A stretch of 59,387 nt of DNA from CAVRZY01 sp963725415 (GTDB taxonomy: Bacteria; Acidobacteriota; Terriglobia; Bryobacterales; Bryobacteraceae), in assembly GCA_963725415.1 (NCBI GenBank), contig CAVRZY010000007.1:1-59387 (forward strand). Direction: 5' to 3'. Shown here piece by piece: positions 26,883-36,319 of the stretch; position 1 is the stretch's first letter; each line of letters opens with the position of its first letter. The position numbers and the translations under genes are program-made. A model generated the notes under the pieces. The model saw only the letters and a program-made list of their open reading frames with translations. It had not been told where the DNA came from and made no database searches.

Positions 26883-28874
26883 CTAGAATTCCATCTTCCC
26901 GATCAGCGTGTTGAGTTCCGCTTCCAGCGCCGCCTTCTTCTTGCGCAGCTCGCTGAGCCGATCGCGCAGCGACGCTAGTTGGCTCTCCTGGGTCGCCAGA
27001 CGCCGCGCGTAGTTCTGCACCTGCTCTTGCTGCCCGCTCACTTCATTCAAGCTGCGAATATTCTGCCGAATCCGCTCCTGATCGCGGCCCAGCTCATTGG
27101 TCTGCTCCTCCGTCTGCCGGATGGCCTCATTCGTCTCCGCAATCTGGTTCTTGAGCTGCAAAATCCGCTCGAGCTGCCGGCGTCCCGCCTCGCTCAAGGA
27201 CTTGTTCTGCACGCAAGTGATCAGCACGTCCGGAGTCGCATTCGTCAGGGCCATCGACGTCTCCAGCACCCGCTCCTCCGTCACTGGAAACGTCTCGGTC
27301 GCCCCGGCGCCCAGCTTGACCTCGAACCGGTAGGCCGAGGGCGTGGTTTCCGTGGGCTTCTGATTCACCAGTTTGTATTCCGGTCTGGCCGGCTGCTCCA
27401 AGATCAGCGTCTTCGCCTTCTGATCCACGTTCCGGATGGTGTAGGTCTTGGTTTCCTGGAGCGCGCTCCGCGTCGTCAGTAGGCCGCGCCGCACGTGGAT
27501 TTCCCGCACCATCTCGCGGACTGAGCCGAATTGCGTCGTGATCCGCGTGCCCAGATCCACGGCGTAACTGATCAGCCGCTTGTCGCCTGCTTTCAGGGTC
27601 TCCATCAAAGCTTCGCCGGCGTAGGCGTTGCTTTCGTACACCGTGAGTGGCCCGCCGTCCAGCGTCTTTCCGGTGCCGTTGGTGATCTCGGCCGCATTGC
27701 GCGGGTGCGCCGAACCCGCTTCCGCATAGATCAGCAGTTTCCGCGCTGCCACGCTCTGTTGCACGAACGGCAGCATGGCCGATTCGTCCTTGCGCACCGT
27801 GATGGGCGCCGGGAAACGGTACTCGAACAACTCACCCAGCTCGCGGGTCAGGGTTTCGGGAGCGATCGAGCTGGCCACGTCCATCCGCATGGGGGCCAAC
27901 GCGGGCGCCGCCATAACCGCGCCCACTACGCCGCCAGGCGCACCTGCTGCCGCTGCCCTGGGCTTCCTTTCCATCCGCGCCTCCGCCACCGCACCCTCGT
28001 GCACCGCGGGCGCCGCCGCCTGCTCCTCGGGCAGCTCCGCCGTCGGCCGCCCCAGGTAGCGGGGCTCGTACAGGTTGCTTATAAAGGAGATCGGACGGCC
28101 TGAAACCAGCGCCAATCGCACGTTCTTCCAGTCCTCGCTGGTCGTGTTGTCCACGATGCCCCAGCCTTCCAGCGTTGCCTCCCCGTCCGCTCGCAGGATC
28201 AGCCGGTAGCTCGATTTCCACACCGGCGTCGGGATCACGTAGCTCACCGTGATCCGCCGGGCCTTGGCATCCGCGGAGTCGATGTAGACGCTGCGCCTTT
28301 CCCTCGAGCGCCCCTGCGTCAGGCTCGCTAGGTACTCCTTGAGTTGAACCTCCAGTTCTGGGTCGCTCAGCCGGACACCCGTCACCCCAGAGAGATCCAG
28401 GCTGCGAAGTTCGCCCGATTCCAGCAGGAGCGTGATCTGTTCCCGCTCCGTCCGCTTCTCATCGCCCGGCACTTGCCGCCCGCCGACGATCCTTCCCGCC
28501 ACCGTCTCAGTCCCGATGTTGACGACCAAGCGCGTGCCTTTCAGTTGGTCCAGCAGCGCGCTGAGCGGTTGCCGCTCTCCCAGCCGGAACGGATACTCGC
28601 TCAGTTTCCGCGCCAGCGGCTCGCTGGAATCGTACCGCAGCCCGCTCACCTTCCCTCCCCCCTCCTCCACCACCGTCAGCGACTTCAACACGTCGTTCAT
28701 TTCCGAGGCCTTGAAGTCCAGCCGCGCCGATTCTCCGGCTTTCAGCTCCCCGGCCCGTTGGAAATATCCGATCCCGTTCTTGTACAACACTACTTCCTTG
28801 ACCGGCAGCTCTCCACTGAGTATGAGCCCGGTCGCCCCGCCCAACCACAGAACCACTCTACCCATGAAGCCCAT
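26883..28874 (-). CDS. DUF4139-domain secreted protein
   Basis: 663 residues with a signal peptide (VVLWLGGATGLILSGELP). The N-terminal domain begins VKEVVLYKNGIGYFQRAGEL, then a beta domain with YVIPTPVWKSSYRLIL and the DUF4139 hallmark GWGIVDNTTSEDWKNVRLALVSGRP. A linker rich in Ala, Pro and Gly (residues 285-330) and a long C-terminal coiled coil (from about residue 565) follow. It probably acts in the periplasm or at the outer membrane; the role is unknown. Co-directional with hom, 3 nt apart. Confidence 0.85.
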   Translation of the reverse strand: MGFMGRVVLWLGGATGLILSGELPVKEVVLYKNGIGYFQRAGELKAGESARLDFKASEMNDVLKSLTVVEEGGGKVSGLRYDSSEPLARKLSEYPFRLGERQPLSALLDQLKGTRLVVNIGTETVAGRIVGGRQVPGDEKRTEREQITLLLESGELRSLDLSGVTGVRLSDPELEVQLKEYLASLTQGRSRERRSVYIDSADAKARRITVSYVIPTPVWKSSYRLILRADGEATLEGWGIVDNTTSEDWKNVRLALVSGRPISFISNLYEPRYLGRPTAELPEEQAAAPAVHEGAVAEARMERKPRAAAAGAPGGVVGAVMAAPALAPMRMDVASSIAPETLTRELGELFEYRFPAPITVRKDESAMLPFVQQSVAARKLLIYAEAGSAHPRNAAEITNGTGKTLDGGPLTVYESNAYAGEALMETLKAGDKRLISYAVDLGTRITTQFGSVREMVREIHVRRGLLTTRSALQETKTYTIRNVDQKAKTLILEQPARPEYKLVNQKPTETTPSAYRFEVKLGAGATETFPVTEERVLETSMALTNATPDVLITCVQNKSLSEAGRRQLERILQLKNQIAETNEAIRQTEEQTNELGRDQERIRQNIRSLNEVSGQQEQVQNYARRLATQESQLASLRDRLSELRKKKAALEAELNTLIGKMEF

Positions 28875-28929
28875 GTCGTCTCCCTTTCTGGTCCGATCTT
28901 CCCATCGCGACTGACTCCCTTAGTCCATC

Positions 28930-28966
28930 CCTCAATGACTCAATTTGTCAATCGCCCAATCGCCTC
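28930..28966. repeat. 8-nt degenerate tandem repeat
   Basis: Units CTCAATGA, CTCAATTT, GTCAATCG, CCCAATCG follow one another. Same family as 23502-23563. The repeat reaches the stop codon of yjbQ. Confidence 0.7.
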
Positions 28967-29378
28967 ACTCCCCCATTGCCTTGATAATGACGCGCTTAGC
29001 GCGCCGCCCATCGAATTCTGCGTAGTAGATCTGCTGCCAGGGGCCCAAGTCCAGCCTGCTGGCTGTGACCGGCACTACCACTTGGTGATGCACCAGCAGA
29101 CTCTTCAGATGAGAGTCCCCGTTGCTCTCCCCGGTTCGATGGTGGCGGTAATCCCGGCGAAACGGCGCCAACTTCTCCAGCCACTCGTCGATATCGGCCA
29201 GCAGACCGTCCTCCGCATCGTTCACCCACACGCCCGCGGTGATGTGCATGGCGGAGACCAGGATCATCCCTTCTCGAATCCCGCTCTTCGCCAGAGCCCC
29301 CTCCACCTGCGGGGTGATGTTCACATATTCTCGGTGCTGCTCCGTCTTGAAGGTCAGGTACTCAGTATGGAATCTCAT
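28965..29378 (-). CDS. yjbQ: YjbQ/UPF0047 family enzyme
   Basis: 137 residues. Conserved ITPQVEGAL, SAMHITAGVWVNDAEDGLLADI, YRHHRTGESNGDSHLKSLL and LGPWQQIYYAEFDG with the metal-binding histidines. Members show weak thiamine-phosphate synthase activity, but the physiological role is unsettled. Its stop codon overlaps the tandem repeat. Confidence 0.92.
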   Translation of the reverse strand: MRFHTEYLTFKTEQHREYVNITPQVEGALAKSGIREGMILVSAMHITAGVWVNDAEDGLLADIDEWLEKLAPFRRDYRHHRTGESNGDSHLKSLLVHHQVVVPVTASRLDLGPWQQIYYAEFDGRRAKRVIIKAMGE

Positions 29379-29535
29379 CAGTGCCGATCATACTGCAAGC
29401 CGTACCCCGCGGAGGGCACAACCGCCCTTTCGGGTTGCCCGCTGCCCCGCGCTTGACAGATCCTCCGGCAACGAGTCAGACTTTGATTTGCTGCCCTCGC
29501 AGAGCCGCGAAACCCTGCATCCCTCCGTTGCGGCG

Positions 29536-30945
29536 ATGCAGACCCTTTGGGAGATCGGAGGAGCTTTGAGATTCTTCATCCCTGTCCTTGCCTTTTTGTT
29601 GGCTGCGTCTGCTCTCGCTCAGGTGCCCCCGGCTCCGCCCCCGCCTGAACAGCCTGAACAGCCCGAGAGCGCGCAGCCGGAATACAGCGGCCCGGTCATC
29701 CTGAGCCGCGGCTCAGGCCCCAGCATAACCCGGAGCCGTGAGTTGCTCCGGTTGCGCCCTTTCCTCCAAGTTAGCGGTACCTATGACACTGGCCTGACCG
29801 CGGTGTCGGTGACCCCACAGGGCGAGGTCCTCGACCAGGACGCCTATGGCGCCCAGGCCTCCTTTGGCGTCTCCGGCTTTCACTCCTGGCGGCGCAGCCT
29901 GCTCGGCCTGAACTACCGGGGCAATCTGCGCCATTACAGCCGCAACAGCTACCACGACGGCTTTGACAACTTCTTCTCCTTGAATTTCGTCCACCAGCCT
30001 TCGCGCCGGCTGGTCTTCTCCCTCTCCCCCTCGCTGGCTTCCTATTCTTATTCCTACGGCGGTGTTCTCCCCATGACTGGTTCCTACGCCTATGATCCGG
30101 ACTTGGCCGGTCTGACCCAGGACCAATTGTTCGATAACCGCACCAACTTGGTCACGGCAGCGGGAAGACTCGTTTACCTGGCCAGCCCCCGCCTGTCTTT
30201 CGGAATAGGCGGCACCGGCTTCGCCGTCCGGCGACGCTCCAGTGCGCTGGTCGGAGTCCAGGGATACCAAGCCGTGGGCGACGTGGCCTATCGCCTCAGT
30301 CGCTTTCAAACCCTGGGCGTGGACTACTCCTTCCATCACTACGATTTCACCAACTACTTCGGTTCCGCCGACATGCATGGAGTGGCCCTGAACTATTCCG
30401 TGCAGATGGGCCGCTACTGGACACTGCGCTTTCGGGGCGGCGGCTACCGTCTTGAGCTAGTCGCCCTACAGCGTGTTCCCCTCGACCCTGTCATTGCCGC
30501 CATTATCGGCCAGCGGGCCGCCATCTCCGTGTTTTACAAAGTCTCCTACCTTCCGAATTTCGAGGCCGACTTGACCCGGACCTTTCGACGCGCCTCCCTG
30601 TCGTTCCACTATTTGCGTTCCGTCAGCCCGGGAAACGGCGTCTATCTGACCTCCGGAGGCGAAAGCGGAGGGGCTTCCTACCACTACAGTGGTATCCGGC
30701 GCGTCAGCCTCGGCGCCACCGCCAGCTACCACACTTACAGGGCATTGATGCAAAACCTTGGCAAGTACCACGCTTATCAGGCTGGCGGCAGTGCCGGCTT
30801 CAAATTGCGCCGTTCTCTGTCTCTCACCGCCTCGGCCCACGCCAGGCGCTACGAATTGCGAGGCACAGGGTTTAACCGCGTTTCCTACGGGTTTGCCGTC
30901 GGCCTGGGCTTTCACCCGGGTGAGATGCCCTTCTCGATTTGGTGA
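29536..30945 (+). CDS. Outer-membrane beta-barrel protein
   Basis: About 469 residues from the ATG at 29536. Signal peptide (LRFFIPVLAFLLAASALAQ), a proline-rich linker (VPPAPPPPEQPEQPE), then many alternating amphipathic strands rich in Tyr, Ser and Arg (SLNFVHQPSRRLVFSLSPSL, VDYSFHHYDFTNYFG). This is an outer-membrane barrel with no named family. TTGACA at 29453 could be a -35 box but I see no good -10. The downstream receiver gene begins 6 nt after the stop. Confidence 0.72.
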   Translation: MQTLWEIGGALRFFIPVLAFLLAASALAQVPPAPPPPEQPEQPESAQPEYSGPVILSRGSGPSITRSRELLRLRPFLQVSGTYDTGLTAVSVTPQGEVLDQDAYGAQASFGVSGFHSWRRSLLGLNYRGNLRHYSRNSYHDGFDNFFSLNFVHQPSRRLVFSLSPSLASYSYSYGGVLPMTGSYAYDPDLAGLTQDQLFDNRTNLVTAAGRLVYLASPRLSFGIGGTGFAVRRRSSALVGVQGYQAVGDVAYRLSRFQTLGVDYSFHHYDFTNYFGSADMHGVALNYSVQMGRYWTLRFRGGGYRLELVALQRVPLDPVIAAIIGQRAAISVFYKVSYLPNFEADLTRTFRRASLSFHYLRSVSPGNGVYLTSGGESGGASYHYSGIRRVSLGATASYHTYRALMQNLGKYHAYQAGGSAGFKLRRSLSLTASAHARRYELRGTGFNRVSYGFAVGLGFHPGEMPFSIW

Positions 30946-30951
30946 TCGCCC

Positions 30952-31356
30952 TTGGCCCGCACTGAATCCGGCCGCATCCTGATCGTGGATGACGAGCCAG
31001 CCCTTCTTGCCGTCATGGAGCAATACCTGTCTCGCTTGGGCTATCAAGTCTTGGCTTGCCGCAGCGGCCGGCAGGCCTGGCAGTCGTTCGAGTCCCAGCC
31101 CTCCTCTTACGCCCTGGTCATCGCCGACATTTCCATGCCCGACATGTCCGGCCAACAGCTCCTCCTGAAGATGTTGGACCTCAACCCTGGTATTGGCATC
31201 CTCCTTTGCAGCGGCTACCCCTTCGATCTTTCCATCCTCCCTGCCTCGGTCCGTTCCCGCGTCAGCTTTTTGCAGAAACCTTTCGCGCCCAAAATGCTCG
31301 CTGCCGCCGTCGAGCAGCTTCTGAGCGGCCGGGAATCCCCAGAACCGCCGAGTTAG
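30952..31356 (+). CDS. Single-domain response regulator (CheY-like)
   Basis: 134 residues: ILIVDDEPALLAVMEQYL (acidic pair), LVIADISMPDMSG with the phospho-acceptor Asp, and FLQKPFAP with the conserved Lys-Pro. No output domain. TTG start at 30952, 6 nt after the barrel gene. Its sensor partner is not in the window. Confidence 0.88.
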   Translation: MARTESGRILIVDDEPALLAVMEQYLSRLGYQVLACRSGRQAWQSFESQPSSYALVIADISMPDMSGQQLLLKMLDLNPGIGILLCSGYPFDLSILPASVRSRVSFLQKPFAPKMLAAAVEQLLSGRESPEPPS

Positions 31357-31806
31357 TCGCACCGCGTGACCAATCCCTGTGCTAAGTACGCCGCTTCAAG
31401 AACACGGTCATATCGCGGCGTAGCCGCAACCAAACACCCCAGCGAGCGGCACCTGCTCTGAGACCGGCCGTGCCCGGGGAGATTGACGGTTGTGCGATTG
31501 ATGATTGACGATTCCTGTGCCTGGCGCAGCGGGACACTCGAATCGTCAATCGCCAATGAGCAAATCGTCAATTGGCCGGCGACACCGAAGGCGGTCAACA
31601 CGCGGAGTCTTCGCGGCCCGCAAAGAAATGACGCTATAGTAGGATACGCATTTCCGGAGACTCCGCTCCGAAAATGTGGCCCTGCGGGCAGTTCAATCTG
31701 TGCGACTCCGGTGTTGAAACTCTAGGATAATGTCCCCTTTGGGCCTCGTTAGAAATGTCCCCGAGACTAAGACCTCTTTGAGGAGGTCGAGTTGGGAAGG
31801 ACAGCG
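31357..31806. other. Noncoding stretch with inverted repeat and IS end
   Basis: No gene. It contains an imperfect inverted repeat (31482-31572) and, from about 31730, the outer end of an insertion-sequence remnant with repeated TGTCCCC. Confidence 0.55.
31482..31572. repeat. Imperfect 33-bp inverted repeat
   Basis: Arms 31482-31514 and 31540-31572 agree at about 25 of 33 positions, both ending in GATTGACGATTC on the inner side. The unit GATTGACGATT resembles the 8-nt TCAATNNN repeats elsewhere in the window. Confidence 0.65.
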
Positions 31807-31950
31807 ATGAGCGAGGAAGAATTGCGGCGGACCGGAGTGATGAGCCGGGTGGCGGCCGGGGTACTGAAGCTGGTGAAAGGGGCGGAACTACTGAGGGTGA
31901 GTTACCGGCAGGCGAAGCGGCTGTGGCGGCGTTACCGGGACAAGGAAATC
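31727..31950 (+). pseudogene. Truncated IS element, N-terminus of transposase
   Basis: From ATG 31807 the frame reads MSEEELRRTGVMSRVAAGVL and continues through ELLRVSYRQAKRLWRRYRDK. This is the N-terminal helix-turn-helix of ISNCY-type transposases. The similarity stops at about 31945 and no catalytic domain follows. TGTCCCC motifs at 31731 and 31758 probably belong to the element's left end. This is a decayed remnant. Confidence 0.75.
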
Positions 31951-32166
31951 GCTGCGCATCCACCCGGTTGTGGCGTTGCGCCAGGAATAGGCAAGGCTGG
32001 TGGAGCGACACGCGTGTGTCACGAGCATATCGCCGCCGAGTTGACAGCATGTTTGGCACCTCGGGTTCACGGAAGCCTCACGGAGTCCAGAGTACGCTGG
32101 AGGCGCGTGCGTTTTCCTGGCTCCATCTTCTTGAACCGGGCATATATGGGCGTTGATAATTGAGCC

Positions 32167-33372
32167 ATGATGCGCGTTTTGGTCGTGCCATTGTTCGCCA
32201 GCTTTTTGCATGGGGCGGAGCCTGTGCGGGTTCTCTTCATAGGCAACAGCTACACATCTTTCAACAACGCGCCGGAGATCTTCGCTGAATTGACGCGTGC
32301 CGCCATCCCCGGCCGGCAAGTCGAAACCGGGATGGTCGCTGTGCCCGGTGCCACGCTGGCCTTCTTGTGGGAGCATTCTGAGGCCCGCCGGATGCTTCGC
32401 TCGTCTAAATGGGACTACGTTGTCCTGCAAGATCAGAGCCAACTGGGAGATGGCCTTCGCGACGGCAAGTTCGTTGTGAACTCACCGATGCTCTTTCACT
32501 GGGGTGTGCGAATCTTCGATGCGGAAATCAGAAAAGCCGGTGCGCGCACTGTTCTCCTGCTGACCTGGTCCCGGCGGGCAGAGCCCGACCAGCAGGCGGA
32601 TCTGAACTATGCCTATGACTCGATCGCCCGCGAGCTTGGCGCGACGCTCGCGCCGGCAGGACCAGCCTGGCAACGGGCACGTCAGGAAAGCCCTGGCCTC
32701 GAGCTGTACGCGAAGGATGGTTCACATCCATCGCCCGTCGGCTCCTATTTGCTGGCCTGTGTCCTGGTGAAGACTCTTTTCCCGGACTCTGATGGCAATC
32801 TGCCTTCCCAGATAACTGGACACGCCCTGAGCAATGCGGGCCCGGTTGATTCAACCCGGAACGTAGTGCTGGTGGCTCTCTCCGATAAGGAGGCCAGAAA
32901 ACTCCAGACCGTGGCAAAATCCGTCGTGGCCGAGATGATTCACAGAGGCGGATACCTCAACGCGCACCAGCCGGAGCGGCCCGAAAGGACGCCGCCGGGT
33001 GGTGGACCGCTGAGGGCTGAGCAACTAGCGGGCACCTGGACTGGAGACCTCACGTATTACCCGGTCCGCGCTGTCCTCGACCTGACTCTCCTGTTCGACG
33101 GCGACAAGTGCCAAGGCCAAACCGTGGTCAGGCTGCCGGAACGCAAGCAGCAATACGAAACACCAGTAGTTGACTGCGATGTCTCGGAGCAGGATTTGCG
33201 CTTCTCCGTCCCTACGCTGCCAGTCCCATTTCTGTTCGACCGCTTCGTGGGACGGCTTGTTGACGACCGGCTAATCGGCACCGTCGAGAGACGCGGCCGA
33301 GAGATGACAAACAGCATGTCAGGTGTGTGGAACCTTCGCCGTCAAGCGGTGCTTAAAGAAGGCGGCAGATGA
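32167..33372 (+). CDS. SGNH/GDSL-type hydrolase, secreted
   Basis: 401 residues with a short signal-like N-terminus. VLFIGNSYTSFNNAP carries the catalytic serine; QDQSQLG is near the third block and DGSHPSPVGSYLLA holds the Asp-His pair. The last 110 residues form an extra beta domain. It probably removes acyl groups from a glycan or acts as an esterase. The start at 32167 lacks a strong ribosome site; ATG at 32170 is an alternative. Confidence 0.82.
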   Translation: MMRVLVVPLFASFLHGAEPVRVLFIGNSYTSFNNAPEIFAELTRAAIPGRQVETGMVAVPGATLAFLWEHSEARRMLRSSKWDYVVLQDQSQLGDGLRDGKFVVNSPMLFHWGVRIFDAEIRKAGARTVLLLTWSRRAEPDQQADLNYAYDSIARELGATLAPAGPAWQRARQESPGLELYAKDGSHPSPVGSYLLACVLVKTLFPDSDGNLPSQITGHALSNAGPVDSTRNVVLVALSDKEARKLQTVAKSVVAEMIHRGGYLNAHQPERPERTPPGGGPLRAEQLAGTWTGDLTYYPVRAVLDLTLLFDGDKCQGQTVVRLPERKQQYETPVVDCDVSEQDLRFSVPTLPVPFLFDRFVGRLVDDRLIGTVERRGREMTNSMSGVWNLRRQAVLKEGGR

Positions 33373-33378
33373 CACGAA

Positions 33379-34119
33379 CTACCAGGTGAACGTCCAGGTG
33401 GCGGCGCGATCGCCCTGAAAGCGAAGCTCGGAGGCCTCGCCGAACCGATATGTTCGTTCGCCGTCCTTTTCGTGTGTAAGTGAAACGTCGATAGCCAGAG
33501 TGCGTGGAGCCTTCGGCTGAGCGAGAAGCAGCACGAATTGAATCTGTGGGCCGATGGCAACCTGCCGTTCGCTGTCGCTGCGGATCGCGTAGCCGTAAGC
33601 TCGGAACTGCTCGAAGAGTTGGTCGCGTTCCGCCTCGCTGACGGTGAGGGCGAAACCTGTGACGTCCTGCAACAGCCGCCCCGGCAGATATCTCCGACCG
33701 ATGTGCTTTTCCCGCGTGGTGCCGTCTTCTTCGGGCTTCAGGTCCGGACGGGTCTGCTTCAGGTAGTCCGGGTATACGGACATTACCCAGGTACTGGTGA
33801 GGATGCTCCGGTCAATGAGCGACCTGAGGCTGATGAAATCGAACCATGTGATGTCTTGGCCGTTGCGGAATGCTTTATTGGTGGTGATCGCGGCCGCAGC
33901 GTACGTTTCGGCAGCCAGACGGTCGCGGATGAGTGGCAGTTGGTTGCGATCGTCGATCCACATGCCCAAGGAGACAAATCCGGCCGGAACATCTCTCGGC
34001 CCCTGGGCCCAAAACTCGGGCCGGCCTTCATGAACTCCAGATAGGTGTGTTGGCCGGAGCCGGCCCCGCCCAGAACGAGAGGAACCGGCCGCCTCTTGCT
34101 CGGCTCGTGCGAGCGGCAA
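33379..34119 (-). CDS. Hypothetical protein, N-terminus frame-shifted
   Basis: The reliable part runs from about residue 35 (FWAQGPRDVPAGFVSLGMWIDD) to the end (ATWTFTW). The segment before it continues in another frame as LVLGGAGSGQHTYLEFMKAG, so one base error near 34030 splits the protein. The TYLEF block and following motifs remind me of DUF5829 proteins, but I am not sure. It lies 22 nt after the DUF169 gene on the same strand. Confidence 0.55.
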   Translation of the reverse strand: MPLARAEQEAAGSSRSGRGRLRPTHLSGVHEGRPEFWAQGPRDVPAGFVSLGMWIDDRNQLPLIRDRLAAETYAAAAITTNKAFRNGQDITWFDFISLRSLIDRSILTSTWVMSVYPDYLKQTRPDLKPEEDGTTREKHIGRRYLPGRLLQDVTGFALTVSEAERDQLFEQFRAYGYAIRSDSERQVAIGPQIQFVLLLAQPKAPRTLAIDVSLTHEKDGERTYRFGEASELRFQGDRAATWTFTW

Positions 34120-34141
34120 GCACCGCGCACGCTCGAACCGG

Positions 34142-34888
34142 TCAAATGCCCGGATCGCGGCTCTGTTCTACCTTGCCAAGTTCCTCGATCTGCCGCTCCA
34201 TGCTCTCGCCCTCCTCTGCACCCTCTCGCCCGACACCCTGATCGAGGGCATCGAGGATCCCCATCATCCTATGGAGTGGGATCGACACGAGCAGATGATC
34301 TTCGGAAAAGCCAGCCAATCTCCTCGCCCCAAAATCGAGGAGTGACAGTCCGATCTCGCCGGTAACCACCGGGTAGGCCACTCCAGTCCTGCATGCCGGA
34401 CCAGAAAGCTCGGGCTTGATCGAGCCGCCTTCCCAATAGCCCGCGAGGCTCACAAGGTGGTGAACGGAACCGGGTTTCCCGATGAACGCCACGATGTCCG
34501 GTAAGACCGCCGCTCGCGAGAGAGGCGAGAAGAAGACGTGACTCGCGATCCCCGCAGGTGGCGGGACAGTCTGCTGGCTGCGATGGATCGCCACCCGGGA
34601 GCAGTAGACCTTCTCCTTGTGGACGAGGAAGTGCACCAGCCTTTCTCTCCCTTCTGACGGCAGCCGTCCGAGCCCCAGGCTGACCAACCCCCCGGGGCAG
34701 CCACAGGTCTCCGCGGTGATGGTGATGGGTTCGCCTTCCGCGGCTCTCTTCAAGGCCTGGCACACGGAGACTTTCGCCTGAGGAGCCGGGACGCCCGGCG
34801 CCAATGCGCCCCCGAAAGTCACAGCGACGGGGTCCATGTCCAGCTTCAATTCTTTTTTCAAGCGGTCAGACCATTTCTGCCAATACAT
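34142..34888 (-). CDS. DUF169-family protein
   Basis: About 248 residues from ATG 34888, which has a strong purine-rich ribosome site (GGGGGGAAGG). Conserved DPVAVTF near the start and the cysteine cluster ETCGCPGG, with a further CSRVA and GPACRTG. Family members are cytoplasmic, cysteine-rich and without a settled function. The annotated frame extends upstream, but the extra leader looks spurious. Confidence 0.82.
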   Translation of the reverse strand: MYWQKWSDRLKKELKLDMDPVAVTFGGALAPGVPAPQAKVSVCQALKRAAEGEPITITAETCGCPGGLVSLGLGRLPSEGRERLVHFLVHKEKVYCSRVAIHRSQQTVPPPAGIASHVFFSPLSRAAVLPDIVAFIGKPGSVHHLVSLAGYWEGGSIKPELSGPACRTGVAYPVVTGEIGLSLLDFGARRLAGFSEDHLLVSIPLHRMMGILDALDQGVGREGAEEGESMERQIEELGKVEQSRDPGI

Positions 34889-35009
34889 ACCTTCCCCCCG
34901 CATTGCCGCCCGCTGCCCGACGCGTTGGCCGGTCAGCTCGGAGAAAAACCTGCTTGGCAAGCCAGGAGCGACGCCCCGCATCGACGCAAATCGCCGATTT
35001 ACCAGGTGG

Positions 35010-35029
35010 GACAAGACTCCCGTCTTGTC
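35010..35029. repeat. Hairpin repeat 1
   Basis: GACAAGAC, loop TCCC, GTCTTGTC: a perfect 8-bp stem. No T-run follows, so it is not a typical terminator. Confidence 0.8.
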
Positions 35030-35199
35030 ACAGTGGCCCCCGGACCCTGCCTTCCTTTGCGAGTATACACCTGTTCAGTTGGCCGGAGACCTCGCCTTCA
35101 GAATCTCCGGATACGGCGTTCTGGGAGACTTGGGCCTGTCACGAAACAAGTGCTCCAGATGAGCACCCGCGGCGGATGTGACGCGGCCTTCAGGCTGCC

Positions 35200-35221
35200 G
35201 GGTCGAGACTCGTCTCGACCC
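35200..35221. repeat. Hairpin repeat 2
   Basis: GGGTCGAGA, loop CTCG, TCTCGACCC: a perfect 9-bp stem. Its core CGAGACTCGTCTCG is the reverse complement of the core of the hairpin at 35242-35263, so the two form an inverted pair 20 nt apart. Confidence 0.85.
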
Positions 35222-35241
35222 GTGTAGCAGGCCGTCCACAA

Positions 35242-35263
35242 GAGCCGAGACGAGTCTCGGCTC
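35242..35263. repeat. Hairpin repeat 3
   Basis: GAGCCGAGA, loop CGAG, TCTCGGCTC: a perfect 9-bp stem. It pairs in opposite orientation with the hairpin at 35200-35221. Confidence 0.85.
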
Positions 35264-35326
35264 AGCAGGCTAAGAACCTGCGCCACATCCGGACCGCAAT
35301 GATCGTCGCAGGCCCAAACTGGCCCT

Positions 35327-36046
35327 TCAGAACAGCACGCCTACAACAAACTCGGCCTGATTCGGGGCGAAGCGAAGCAAACCGCGCGGACCTGAAATGT
35401 TGGCAGTCCACCGAGTATAGCGGAATTCGGGCAGCACACGAACACGACCTGCGCCAAATTCTGTCCCGCATGCAGCCGTCAGTCCGGGATAAAACCGCTT
35501 CCTGAGTTCGGACGGCTCGCTAGTGTCGAGCGGGCTTGTGGAACTGGTCCCGGTGACGAGCGAGCCGATTGTCTGTTCGCCGCGCCCACGCACCGGCCCA
35601 AGATAGCGGAGCACACCGCCGCCTGCCACGTACGGCCGCACTACCCGGCCAAAGCGGCACTTTGCCATCAGCGGGAAGTCCCACGAGTTGCCCTTCACGT
35701 CGATTGCGGAGTCGCGGAAACTGCCGCTGGCAGAATCGAAGAAATGTACAATCCCGACATAACCCATCCGATGATACAGGGCATCGAGTTCGAAGCCGAA
35801 CGCGTTCGTCAAGCGCCACTCGCCAGAGGCTCCGAAAGTATAGCGCCGGGTCGCGGCGGAGTACTCCGCATCACCATGCAAACTCCCCGTGCGGCCGGTC
35901 TCAAAATACTTCGTAATGGGAACACCGAGCTTCACTCCGGCATGCAAGCCCTGACCCAGGCCAGGTACTGCAAACACGAACATCAGCAACGCTTGCGGGT
36001 AGGCGCATATGCGGAACTGACGCCAGACAGAATTGAGAGCTTCCAT
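35327..36046 (-). CDS. Outer-membrane beta-barrel protein (PorT-like)
   Basis: 239 residues. Signal region (YPQALLMFVFAVPGLGQG), then HAGVKLGVPITKYF and successive amphipathic strands ending in a terminal phenylalanine (FVVGVLF), the usual mark of an outer-membrane barrel. Reads as an eight-stranded barrel. Function unknown. Confidence 0.75.
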   Translation of the reverse strand: MEALNSVWRQFRICAYPQALLMFVFAVPGLGQGLHAGVKLGVPITKYFETGRTGSLHGDAEYSAATRRYTFGASGEWRLTNAFGFELDALYHRMGYVGIVHFFDSASGSFRDSAIDVKGNSWDFPLMAKCRFGRVVRPYVAGGGVLRYLGPVRGRGEQTIGSLVTGTSSTSPLDTSEPSELRKRFYPGLTAACGTEFGAGRVRVLPEFRYTRWTANISGPRGLLRFAPNQAEFVVGVLF

Positions 36047-36285
36047 AAGCAGATTGAATCGTTACGATGTCCTGAGAGAATCGACGGACGCCGGCAAGAC
36101 CTATCATAGCCCGGGCTGGAAGGCATAATGTTACCTCCTGTAGTCCAAAGCGGCAGGGGGTGGATTTGGCCTGTGGGCGGGTCGGGCGGGGCTGGCTGCA
36201 TCCTGTTTGCAGTCTTGTTCCTGCGCATGCTCTTGTGGGCCATTCGTGGCGAACTTACCGGGCGTCGTGCGGACGTTGAAGCGCG

Positions 36286-36304
36286 GTGTAAATAGGATTT
36301 ACAC
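36286..36304. promoter_or_regulatory. Perfect 8-bp palindrome upstream of glycosidase gene
   Basis: GTGTAAATAGGATTTACAC: two 8-nt arms around AGG, ending 15 nt before the ATG at 36320. Position and symmetry suggest an operator for a dimeric repressor. No regulator gene is adjacent. Confidence 0.6.
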
Positions 36305-36319
36305 TCGAAATTCACGCTC

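Larger units (their letters stand above)
34889..35326. other. Noncoding stretch with three perfect hairpins
   Basis: No gene. It holds hairpin repeats at 35010-35029, 35200-35221 and 35242-35263, listed separately. Confidence 0.6.

Noticed and set aside
35010..35263. Hairpins as rho-independent terminators
   Set aside because: No T-run follows any of them on either strand in the right place.
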